Assembly: GCA_965662885.1 (NCBI GenBank)
Contig: CBFIJI010000128.1
Coordinates: 1-5,225, forward strand
Length of the DNA stretch: 5,225 bases
Direction: 5' to 3'
Source: CBFIJI01 sp965662885
Lineage (GTDB): Bacteria; Bacteroidota; Bacteroidia; Flavobacteriales; Flavobacteriaceae
This document shows, piece by piece, positions 1 to 5,225 of the stretch. Made by a program: the position numbers and the translations under genes. Under the pieces are notes generated by a model. The model saw only the letters and a program-made list of their open reading frames with translations. It had not been told where the DNA came from and made no database searches. Every line of letters starts with the position of its first letter. Positions within the stretch are counted from its first letter, which is position 1.

Positions 1-303
1 AAAAGAATGTCGTAATGTATGTGCACTAACTAATTTATTTATACCTGCTTTTTTAGAATCTTTACCGAATTTTGTTTTTTGTTTTAAAGCCGAATAATCA
101 ATAAAAGCGATGCTCTTATAATTGTTGTAAAATATATTTAACCGAAAATCTTCCTTAAAGAAATACCATGACTTTAAATTTTGACTCCAGCGTACCCCTT
201 TCTGTTTTTTGAGTTTTACCATTAACTGTAAGTCATAAGGAAAATGGACTTTTACAATTTCCTTTTGGCGGTGCGTTCCCGGAAGAAGCTGTAAACTTTT
301 CAT
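1..303 (-). pseudogene. Tyrosine recombinase (integrase) remnant, internally deleted, runs off left edge
   Basis: Reading the minus strand from the ATG at 303 gives 101 open codons with no stop before the window edge. Residues about 15-43 (EIVKVHFPYD, then GVRWSQNLKSWYF) resemble the N-terminal arm domain of Bacteroidota phage-type integrases, ending near IDYSALK (residues 69-75). About ten residues later the frame reads KKAGI, then AHTLRHSF (residues 94-101), the box II motif (HxLRH) of the tyrosine recombinase catalytic domain. In intact family members these two regions are separated by roughly 200 residues: the SAM-like core-binding domain and the catalytic part with the first Arg and the Lys. 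All of that is missing, so the product should not catalyse strand exchange. The catalytic Tyr would lie outside the window. The fragment is AT-rich, about 25% GC over 1-180 against 39% over 181-300 by hand count. The family assignment is firm; the deletion is inferred from family architecture. Confidence 0.8.
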
Positions 304-329
304 GGTAGTAGTAAATTTGGAGTTCACTA

Positions 330-352
330 AAATTACAAAAAAAAATTAAACG
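330..352 (-). promoter_or_regulatory. AT-rich promoter-like motif upstream of the recombinase remnant
   Basis: On the minus strand this reads CGTTTAAT, a run of T, then GTAATTT, ending 26 bases before the ATG at 303. The same string, with four fewer T, sits before uvrB at 2407-2425. It resembles the Bacteroidota -7 box (TAnnTTTG), but the T run makes the spacing too long and I see no convincing -33 TTG. The 88-base gap 304-391 holds nothing else I can support. Confidence 0.3.
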
Positions 353-391
353 TTGAGAAAAAAGGGAGGCTGCTAAAAAAAACCGAAGGAA

Positions 392-2389
392 TTAGGAGGT
401 CTTTAGGGTTTCTTTTAAGGCATTGATTTCATCCCGAAGACGTGCAGCTTCAATAAAGTCTAAAGTTTTAGCGGCGCTTTCCATCGCTTTTCGGGTCTGT
501 CGGATTTTCTTTTCAATTTCTTCGGGGGTAAGATAACGGGTTTCGGCTTCGGCGGCTTTACGTTCCTCTAATTCTTGGGCATAGGTGGCCACCGAATTTT
601 TAGACAAGGCACTGTCCAAGGATTTATTTAAAGCAGTAGGGGTGATGTTGTGCTTAACATTATAGGCCGTTTGTTTTTCACGGCGGTATTGGGTTTCGTC
701 AATTGTTTCCTGCATGCTTCTTGTGATCTTATCAGCATAGAAAATAGCCTTTCCTTCCACATTTCTGGCGGCACGCCCTACCGTTTGAGTAAGTGAACGG
801 TTGGAGCGTAAAAAACCCTCTTTATCGGCATCTAAAATCGCAACCAGAGAGACTTCAGGAAGGTCAAGGCCTTCCCGTAATAAGTTGACCCCAATCAAGA
901 CATCAAAAATTCCTTTACGGAGGTCTTGCATGATTTCTACCCGTTCCAAAGTATCGACATCACTATGGATATAGCGGCAACGGATTTGCACCCGACTCAG
1001 ATACTTGGTCAGTTCTTCCGCCATTCGTTTGGTCAAGGTGGTCACTAGGGTACGTTCATCTTTTTCCACCCGTTTTTGAATCTCTTCAATCAGATCATCA
1101 ATTTGATTTAGACTGGGTCGAACCTCGATGATGGGATCCAATAAGCCAGTAGGGCGGATAATCTGTTCTACATAAACCCCTTCCGTTTTTTGAAGTTCAT
1201 AGTCGGCTGGTGTGGCACTCACATAAAGCACTTGATTTTGTAAAGACTCAAACTCCTCAAATTTTAAAGGGCGGTTGTCCATAGCGGCAGGTAAGCGAAA
1301 ACCGTATTCCACCAAGTTTTCCTTTCGGCTTCGGTCACCTCCATACATGGCATGAACCTGTGAGATGGTGACATGGCTTTCATCGACAATCATCAGATAA
1401 TCGTCTGGAAAATAGTCCAAAAGGCAGAAAGGACGTGTACCGGGAGCACGACCATCCAAATAGCGGGAATAGTTTTCAATTCCAGAGCAGTAGCCCAATT
1501 CACGAATCATTTCCAAGTCAAATTCTGTTCGTTCCTGTAAGCGTTTGGCCTCTAAGGGCTTCCCCACTTCTCGGAAAAAGTCAACTTGTTTGACTAAGTC
1601 GTCTTGAATTTGTTTGATCGCATTTTGTAAAATATCTGGTGAGGTCACAAAGATATTGGCCGGATAAATATTGACCTGTTCATAGGACTCCAAACGTTGG
1701 TTATTGATGGGGTCAAAGGCTTCAATGGCTTCTATTTCATCACCGAAAAAATGAATACGGTAGGCAGTATCGGCATAACCCGGAAAAATATCAATGACAT
1801 CACCCTTGACACGAAAGTTTCCTCGACTAAATTCTCCGGTAGTTCGGGAATAGAGACTTTGTACCAAGCGGTACATAAACTTAGTTCGTGAAATTTGTTG
1901 GTCACGCTCTACGGTGATGACGTTTTTTTGAAATTCCACTGGATTTCCAATCCCATACAAACAAGAAACAGAGGCCACTACCAAAACATCCCGCCGACCA
2001 GAGAGGAGGGAAGAGGTAGTACTCAAGCGTAACTTTTCAATTTCTTCATTGATGGAAAGGTCCTTTTCGATATAGGTTCCAGAAACCGGGATATAGGCTT
2101 CGGGTTGATAATAGTCGTAATAGGAAACAAAATACTCTACCGCATTGTTGGGAAAAAACTGTTTAAATTCAGAATACAATTGTGCGGCAAGGGTCTTGTT
2201 ATGCGCCAATACTAGGGTAGGGCGTTGCAAACCTTCCACTGCGTTGGCCATGGTAAAGGTTTTTCCCGATCCGGTGACCCCTTGTAAAGTGACGAACGGA
2301 TCTTTTTGATCAAAGCTTTCCACTATTTGCCGAATGGCTTCAGGTTGATCGCCGGTGGGTTTAAATTCAGAAACAAGTTGAAATTGCAT
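392..2389 (-). CDS. uvrB: UvrABC excision nuclease subunit B
   Basis: UvrB is the ATP-dependent, helicase-like subunit of cytoplasmic nucleotide excision repair. UvrA loads it at a lesion; it then verifies the damage and recruits the UvrC nuclease. The 665-residue product is full length for the family. Visible landmarks are the N-terminal SEFKPTGDQPEAI; Walker A GVTGSGKT at 37-44; the damage-probing beta-hairpin region YDYYQPEAYIP at 91-101; the DEAD-like box DESH at 336-339; SATPADYE at 391-398; helicase motif VI QTVGRAARN at 535-543; and a C-terminal UVR domain at about 624-662 that should bind UvrC. I chose the ATG at 2389, giving MQFQLVSEF, which matches where the family begins. A TTG two codons upstream (2395) is possible but less likely. 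No Shine-Dalgarno sequence is seen, as is normal in Bacteroidota. The gene lies 81 bases downstream of the ABC permease on the same strand, with a likely terminator between. No SOS-type operator was recognised. Confidence 0.97.
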   Translation of the reverse strand: MQFQLVSEFKPTGDQPEAIRQIVESFDQKDPFVTLQGVTGSGKTFTMANAVEGLQRPTLVLAHNKTLAAQLYSEFKQFFPNNAVEYFVSYYDYYQPEAYIPVSGTYIEKDLSINEEIEKLRLSTTSSLLSGRRDVLVVASVSCLYGIGNPVEFQKNVITVERDQQISRTKFMYRLVQSLYSRTTGEFSRGNFRVKGDVIDIFPGYADTAYRIHFFGDEIEAIEAFDPINNQRLESYEQVNIYPANIFVTSPDILQNAIKQIQDDLVKQVDFFREVGKPLEAKRLQERTEFDLEMIRELGYCSGIENYSRYLDGRAPGTRPFCLLDYFPDDYLMIVDESHVTISQVHAMYGGDRSRKENLVEYGFRLPAAMDNRPLKFEEFESLQNQVLYVSATPADYELQKTEGVYVEQIIRPTGLLDPIIEVRPSLNQIDDLIEEIQKRVEKDERTLVTTLTKRMAEELTKYLSRVQIRCRYIHSDVDTLERVEIMQDLRKGIFDVLIGVNLLREGLDLPEVSLVAILDADKEGFLRSNRSLTQTVGRAARNVEGKAIFYADKITRSMQETIDETQYRREKQTAYNVKHNITPTALNKSLDSALSKNSVATYAQELEERKAAEAETRYLTPEEIEKKIRQTRKAMESAAKTLDFIEAARLRDEINALKETLKTS

Positions 2390-2404
2390 TGCCAATCAAA
2401 AAAG

Positions 2405-2425
2405 CGAAATTACAAAAATTAAACG
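2405..2425 (-). promoter_or_regulatory. Possible uvrB promoter region
   Basis: On the minus strand this reads CGTTTAATTTTTGTAATTTCG and ends 15 bases before the chosen uvrB ATG. It holds two imperfect matches to the Bacteroidota -7 box TAnnTTTG: TAATTTTTG, with one extra base, and TAATTTCG, with one mismatch. A TTG at 2447-2445 lies about 23 bases upstream of the first, at the loose end of the allowed -33 spacing. The stretch overlaps the T-rich tail of the hairpin just upstream, so it may serve as both terminator tail and promoter. This is inference from base pattern only. Confidence 0.3.
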
Positions 2426-2440
2426 GGGAGTGACTGCCCC
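2411..2440 (-). terminator. Probable Rho-independent terminator of the ABC operon
   Basis: The minus strand holds GGGGCAGTCACTCCCC (2440-2425). It can fold as four G-C pairs, one bulged C, two further pairs and a three-base TCA loop. It is followed by the T-rich GTTTAATTTTTG. It begins 30 bases after the permease stop codon, where a terminator for the two-gene operon would be expected. The bulge and the interrupted T run make it moderate rather than strong. It could instead be a hairpin in the leader of a read-through transcript into uvrB. Confidence 0.45.
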
Positions 2441-2470
2441 TTCTCAAGCTTCTTTGATCTGTTTTTAGGT

Positions 2471-3301
2471 TTATAAATCTCGTTTTAAAAGAATACGATA
2501 AGAAGCGTAAATAAAGACAAATGACCATCCTAAAACAAGGGCTACTTCAAGAAGGTTCACTCCGTAATCTTTGCTGAGATCTTCTCCCATTTGATCTGCA
2601 ATATTTTGAACAGCTGACAGTCGGGTAACGGGTTCTTTAATGAGGTTTCCCATAGCGTTTAGCGGGAAAAGATTATAGACTTTTTCCGCCATAGTAGAGG
2701 AGATATTCCATCGTAGGACTCCGTATAAAATCCCTTCAAAAATTTGCCAGAGAATAAGCATTCCCAAGGCAAATGCGGAACGTTTGATCCATACCCCAAA
2801 AAATAAACAGAGGCTAAAAAAGCCAAAGAGTTTAACCGCATAGGCCAAGAGGTATTCGAGATCAGAAAAAATAATTCCAATTTCGTTATAGTCGGAATAG
2901 ATCAATCCTAAAGTCATGGACACTATAAAAACAACTAAAGTAGAAATCAACACAAAGGCAAGTATGGTATATACTTTGGTCAATAAAAACTCCTTTTTAC
3001 TCAAACCGTCAATTAGGTTTTGTTTAAGGGTTTTATAGCTGAATTCGTTGGCAATCATCGCCACAATGATGATGGCAAAAAAGATTTTTAGGGTGGCAAT
3101 CATATACGTATTGAAGTGCCAGATGTAGGGGAAGTTAAAGATGCCTTGTTCGGCCAAATAAAAATTGATCGGTCCAAACTCTACTTTAATTGTTGCCAAA
3201 AGGGCAACCAGACTAATTAAAAGAAAATAGCTGATGATGAGTAAGCGGGAAATACGGTGATGAATGAGTTTAAACCATTCGATTTGTAATAAACGGATCA
3301 T
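2471..3301 (-). CDS. ABC-2 type transporter permease subunit
   Basis: This 276-residue integral membrane protein should form the transmembrane channel of an ABC exporter in the inner membrane. About six hydrophobic segments can be seen, near residues 18-38, 65-84, 110-134, 150-171, 175-195 and 249-268. The short cytoplasmic N-terminus IEWFKLIHHR leads into the first segment, and NEFSYKTLKQNLIDGLSKKE (85-104) is the typical ABC-2 cytoplasmic loop that contacts the ATPase. A basic tail, RILLKRDL, ends the protein. The size and layout fit small single-copy ABC-2 permeases such as those of the BcrB/NatB type; the substrate cannot be read from sequence. Its ATG overlaps the stop codon of the ATPase gene (ATGA, 3301-3298), so the two are probably translationally coupled and made together. 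A hairpin terminator candidate follows the gene. Confidence 0.88.
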   Translation of the reverse strand: MIRLLQIEWFKLIHHRISRLLIISYFLLISLVALLATIKVEFGPINFYLAEQGIFNFPYIWHFNTYMIATLKIFFAIIIVAMIANEFSYKTLKQNLIDGLSKKEFLLTKVYTILAFVLISTLVVFIVSMTLGLIYSDYNEIGIIFSDLEYLLAYAVKLFGFFSLCLFFGVWIKRSAFALGMLILWQIFEGILYGVLRWNISSTMAEKVYNLFPLNAMGNLIKEPVTRLSAVQNIADQMGEDLSKDYGVNLLEVALVLGWSFVFIYASYRILLKRDL

Positions 3302-4203
3302 GAATTTTCTTTTTCAGTAAGTGATAAAAACTGTTCTTCTAAGGAAGGTTTTAGTTTGCTAAAGTGAGTAATATAAAGGCTTTGTTCTGCAATGCTTTTA
3401 CTTAAGTCCTCAGCTTTTAGAGGTTGCTTTAGATAGGCAATTACTTTGTCATTTTCTTCTTTGATAGTGCCTACAGCTGGATGGTTTTCCAAAAGTTTTC
3501 GTAGTGCCGTATTGTCATTGGTAGCCAATTCAAAATACCCAAAGGAGTGGGTCATACCATCGACCGTTCCTTCGTATTGTTTGACCCCCTTTTTGAGAAC
3601 GATAACATGGGTACAAACTTTTTCAACTTCGTCTAAAAGGTGGGAAGCCAATAAAATAGTGGTTCCTTTCTGAGCAATCTGAATGATCAGCTCCCGGATT
3701 TGATGAATTCCCTGAGGGTCCAGTCCGTTGGTGGGTTCATCCAAAATGAGGAGGTCGGGTTGGTTGACCAAAGCGGCGGCAATAGCCAGACGTTGTTTCA
3801 TCCCGAGGGAATAAGTGCTAAATTTACTATCACGACGTTCCCAAAGTCCCACCAATTCCAATTGTTCTTGAATGTTGTCTGAAGCGCATTCCTTTATTTT
3901 ACAAACCAATTTTAGGTTTTGAATAGCCGTCATATAGGGATAGAAGTTGGGACGTTCAATAATGGCTCCAATCTTTTTAAGTGCTTGATGCGTGGAGAGG
4001 CTACCTTCGTACCATTGAAAACTCCCCTTGCTTGGATTTACCACATTGAGAACCATTCCAAGAGTTGTTGACTTACCGCTGCCGTTGGGACCTAAAAGCC
4101 CGTAGATATTTCCTTTTTCTAAAGTTATTGATAACGCATTGACTGCTTGGAGCGATCCATAATTTTTGCTGAGTGCGCTAACTTCAAGTAATTTTTTTCC
4201 CAT
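3298..4203 (-). CDS. ABC transporter ATP-binding protein, BcrA/NatA-like
   Basis: This is the cytoplasmic ATPase that powers the ABC-2 permease encoded directly after it. Numbering from the ATG at 4203 (301 residues), Walker A is GPNGSGKST at 38-46. The Q-loop position reads AIIERPNFYPYMT (80-92), with Glu83 where many ABC proteins have Gln. The signature is YSLGMKQR (131-138) instead of LSGGQ, Walker B is LLILDEP (151-157), the D-loop is GLD (160-162), and the switch His188 lies in ASHLLDEVE. The IIE-x-P-x-FYP Q-loop and the SLGMKQR signature are typical of the BcrA, lantibiotic-immunity and related exporter group. The roughly 80 residues after the core form a variable C-terminal extension. 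I start at ATG 4203 (MGKKLLEVS); a TTG at 4209, two codons upstream, is the alternative. The gene is first in the operon and is divergent from the gene at 4281. Whether the system exports a peptide, drug or lipid, or serves self-protection, is unknown. Confidence 0.92.
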   Translation of the reverse strand: MGKKLLEVSALSKNYGSLQAVNALSITLEKGNIYGLLGPNGSGKSTTLGMVLNVVNPSKGSFQWYEGSLSTHQALKKIGAIIERPNFYPYMTAIQNLKLVCKIKECASDNIQEQLELVGLWERRDSKFSTYSLGMKQRLAIAAALVNQPDLLILDEPTNGLDPQGIHQIRELIIQIAQKGTTILLASHLLDEVEKVCTHVIVLKKGVKQYEGTVDGMTHSFGYFELATNDNTALRKLLENHPAVGTIKEENDKVIAYLKQPLKAEDLSKSIAEQSLYITHFSKLKPSLEEQFLSLTEKENS

Positions 4204-4206
4204 ATA

Positions 4207-4214
4207 CAAAGTAA
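4207..4214 (-). promoter_or_regulatory. Weak -7-like box before the ABC operon
   Basis: The minus strand reads TTACTTTG, seven of eight matches to the Bacteroidota -7 box TAnnTTTG. It ends only three bases before the ATG at 4203, so use of this box would give an almost leaderless message. I find no clear -33 element at proper distance. It is listed because no better box is seen in the 77-base divergent region. Confidence 0.25.
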
Positions 4215-4251
4215 CTATTCATTAAACGAAAGATTGATGAATTTGTTACTT
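4209..4251. repeat. Spaced inverted repeat in the divergent promoter region
   Basis: AAGTAAC (4209-4215) and GTTACTT (4245-4251) are perfect inverted 7-base arms separated by 29 bases. The left arm overlaps the weak -7-like box of the ABC operon and the right arm sits in the spacer of the plus-strand promoter. The placement suits a shared regulator, but arms of this length can occur by chance in AT-rich DNA. Confidence 0.35.
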
Positions 4252-4269
4252 AAAAAGAATGTATTTTTG
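4242..4269 (+). promoter_or_regulatory. Bacteroidota-type promoter for the 4281 gene
   Basis: The box TATTTTTG at 4262-4269 matches the Bacteroidota -7 consensus TAnnTTTG exactly. A TTTG at 4242-4245 lies 16 bases upstream, slightly short for the usual -33 spacing. The -7 box ends 11 bases before the ATG at 4281, giving a short leader, which is common in this phylum. Confidence 0.5.
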
Positions 4270-4276
4270 AAAATAC
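4261..4276. repeat. Perfect palindrome over the -7 box of the 4281 gene
   Basis: GTATTTTTGAAAATAC has two perfect 7-base arms around a TG centre. It spans the TATTTTTG promoter box and ends four bases before the ATG. A dimeric repressor bound here would block the promoter; this role is inference from position and symmetry only. Confidence 0.45.
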
Positions 4277-4280
4277 TACC

Positions 4281-5225
4281 ATGGAAGACAAGCTTATTTT
4301 AAAGAAGAAGCCTTTTTTTAAAATCTCCAAAGCCTTGGAAGGTTTTTTAAAGCGTTACGATCGTTGGATTGATACGCCTGTTTTTTATGAAGATTTACTT
4401 CGTTTTTCTGGCTCCGTAGTGGTTTATGATGCCCAAGATGAAGATACGCTCTGGGTACGGGTTTACTATACAGATAGTGAACGTCGGGAAATAGATTTTA
4501 ATTTAAAAAAGGTTTACAGCCTGCTGCATTCCGATGGAAACGAGTCTGGAATTCAATATTTAAATGTAGATGCCATCGACTATTGTACGTTTGGAAATTC
4601 CAAGCCTTTTCGGGTAAAGATTCGGAATATTTTAAATGATAATTTTAGTTATATCTATGTCAAGCGGACGGATGCCTCTCGGGTTTATGGTTTAGAATAC
4701 GAACACATGCTTTCACCGTATAATCTGAATTTTTTAGTCAATAACAGTACCTTGATTGAAGAGCATATTGCAGGAATTCCAGGAGATGTGTTTATCAAAG
4801 ACTTTGTACCATCTTTAAGTACAACAGAGCAGGCACAAATTGCCAAAGAATTGGTCAAGTTTTATGAACGCAGTATGATTCGTTTATTGGGCGATATGCG
4901 GGCTTACAATTATGTGGTGATTCCTACCCATGATTTTGATCAAGTCGTATATAAAATTCGGGCTATTGACTTTGATCAACAGTCTTATGAAGGACGCTTT
5001 TCGCTTTATCGACCTCAGTTTTTTAATGACAATGCGCCCATGATGGCAATGGTTCGCGCACGATTGAACCATAATTCCATCAATCAATACAAAATTGAAG
5101 AACGCTCCATCGTTGCTCGAAGAATTATCAGTTCAGGGGTGCGACTAAAAAAATTAGTGGAGATTATGCAAGAAACACCTTTGAGTAGTCCAGAAAAAAT
5201 CAACCAACTCCGTCAAGAAATTTTT
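4281..5225 (+). CDS. Uncharacterised protein with kinase-fold-like motifs, runs off right edge
   Basis: The frame is open for 315 codons from the ATG at 4281 to the window edge, with no stop. I cannot assign a named function. From memory it resembles a conserved hypothetical protein of flavobacteria, which I could not check. There is no signal peptide or membrane segment in the visible part, so it is probably cytoplasmic. Several stretches line up in order with the protein-kinase-like/aminoglycoside phosphotransferase fold: Lys128 in YIYVKR (the beta-3 lysine position), Glu139 or Glu141 in GLEYEHML (helix C), TLIEEHIAGIPGD at 157-169 (a hinge-like segment), GDMRAYN at 204-210 (Asp205 and Asn210 in catalytic-loop spacing), and AIDFDQQ at 228-234 (Asp230 at the metal-binding position). 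Residues 1-110 (RYDRWIDTPVFYED and on) look like a separate N-terminal region. It has its own promoter-like box and is transcribed away from the ABC operon. That it is a gene is near certain; the kinase-fold reading is inference. Confidence 0.9.
   Translation, partial: MEDKLILKKKPFFKISKALEGFLKRYDRWIDTPVFYEDLLRFSGSVVVYDAQDEDTLWVRVYYTDSERREIDFNLKKVYSLLHSDGNESGIQYLNVDAIDYCTFGNSKPFRVKIRNILNDNFSYIYVKRTDASRVYGLEYEHMLSPYNLNFLVNNSTLIEEHIAGIPGDVFIKDFVPSLSTTEQAQIAKELVKFYERSMIRLLGDMRAYNYVVIPTHDFDQVVYKIRAIDFDQQSYEGRFSLYRPQFFNDNAPMMAMVRARLNHNSINQYKIEERSIVARRIISSGVRLKKLVEIMQETPLSSPEKINQLRQEIF

Noticed and set aside
304..391. Recombination (att) site or inverted-repeat element end next to the integrase remnant
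   Set aside because: No inverted or direct repeat pair of suitable form is visible in the gap, and the partner site would lie outside the window.
361..410. Terminator directly after uvrB
   Set aside because: There is a run of eight T on the minus strand after the stop, but the only stem I find is five pairs with a loop of over 20 bases, too weak to call.
1697..1891. Open frame of 64 codons on the plus strand inside uvrB
   Set aside because: It lies fully antisense to a strongly conserved gene, shows no family motif, and has no promoter-like box; it is a shadow frame.
2387..2395. TTG at 2395 as the uvrB start
   Set aside because: The ATG at 2389 gives the usual family N-terminus (MQFQLVSEF), so the TTG adds two residues without support.
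2659..2880. Open frame of 73 codons on the minus strand in another frame of the permease gene
   Set aside because: It is wholly inside the permease, which has clear membrane segments in its own frame; the alternative has no recognisable features.
3446..3882. Two short plus-strand frames opposite the ABC ATPase (3446-3673, 3700-3882)
   Set aside because: They are antisense to an ATPase with all its motifs intact and look like chance frames.
4201..4209. TTG at 4209 as the ABC ATPase start
   Set aside because: The ATG at 4203 is a standard start with a normal N-terminus for the family; the TTG would also fall inside the weak promoter-like box.
4884..5087. Minus-strand frame of 67 codons opposite the 4281 gene
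   Set aside because: The plus-strand frame is longer, has a promoter-like box and coherent motifs; this one has none.

Overview
The window looks like chromosomal DNA from a member of the Bacteroidota, most likely Flavobacteriia. The reasons are the UvrB sequence type, a Bacteroidota-type tyrosine recombinase N-terminus, the lack of Shine-Dalgarno sequences before the genes, a promoter-like box matching TAnnTTTG, and a conserved protein at the right end that I associate from memory with flavobacteria. No species can be named. By rough hand count the uvrB gene is about 43-48% GC, while the recombinase fragment at the left end averages about 31%.

Layout, left to right. (1) Positions 1-303, minus strand: a tyrosine recombinase reading frame that runs off the left edge. 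It joins the family's N-terminal arm domain directly to the HxLRH catalytic box, so most of the core-binding and catalytic domains are absent; it is almost certainly a deletion remnant. (2) Positions 392-2389, minus strand: a complete uvrB, the helicase-like damage-verification subunit of nucleotide excision repair. (3) Positions 2471-4203, minus strand: a two-gene ABC-2 export operon. The ATPase comes first and overlaps the permease by ATGA, so the two are probably translationally coupled. A GC-rich hairpin with a T-rich tail lies between this operon and uvrB. (4) Positions 4204-4280: a compact divergent promoter region with a good plus-strand promoter-like box and two inverted repeats. (5) Positions 4281-5225, plus strand: the first 315 codons of an unnamed protein that runs off the right edge.

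The genes do not form one obvious pathway. DNA repair, a small ABC exporter, a broken recombinase and an uncharacterised protein lie side by side. Two observations deserve most attention. The right-hand protein carries, in order, what look like all the landmarks of a protein-kinase-like/aminoglycoside phosphotransferase fold (Lys128, Glu139/141, a hinge-like IEEHIAGIPG, GDMRAYN, IDFD). The recombinase remnant has kept its reading frame across a large internal deletion. The octamer CGTTTAAT also lies upstream of all three minus-strand transcription units. I see no RNA genes, CRISPR arrays, insertion-sequence ends or intergenic stretches longer than 100 bases.
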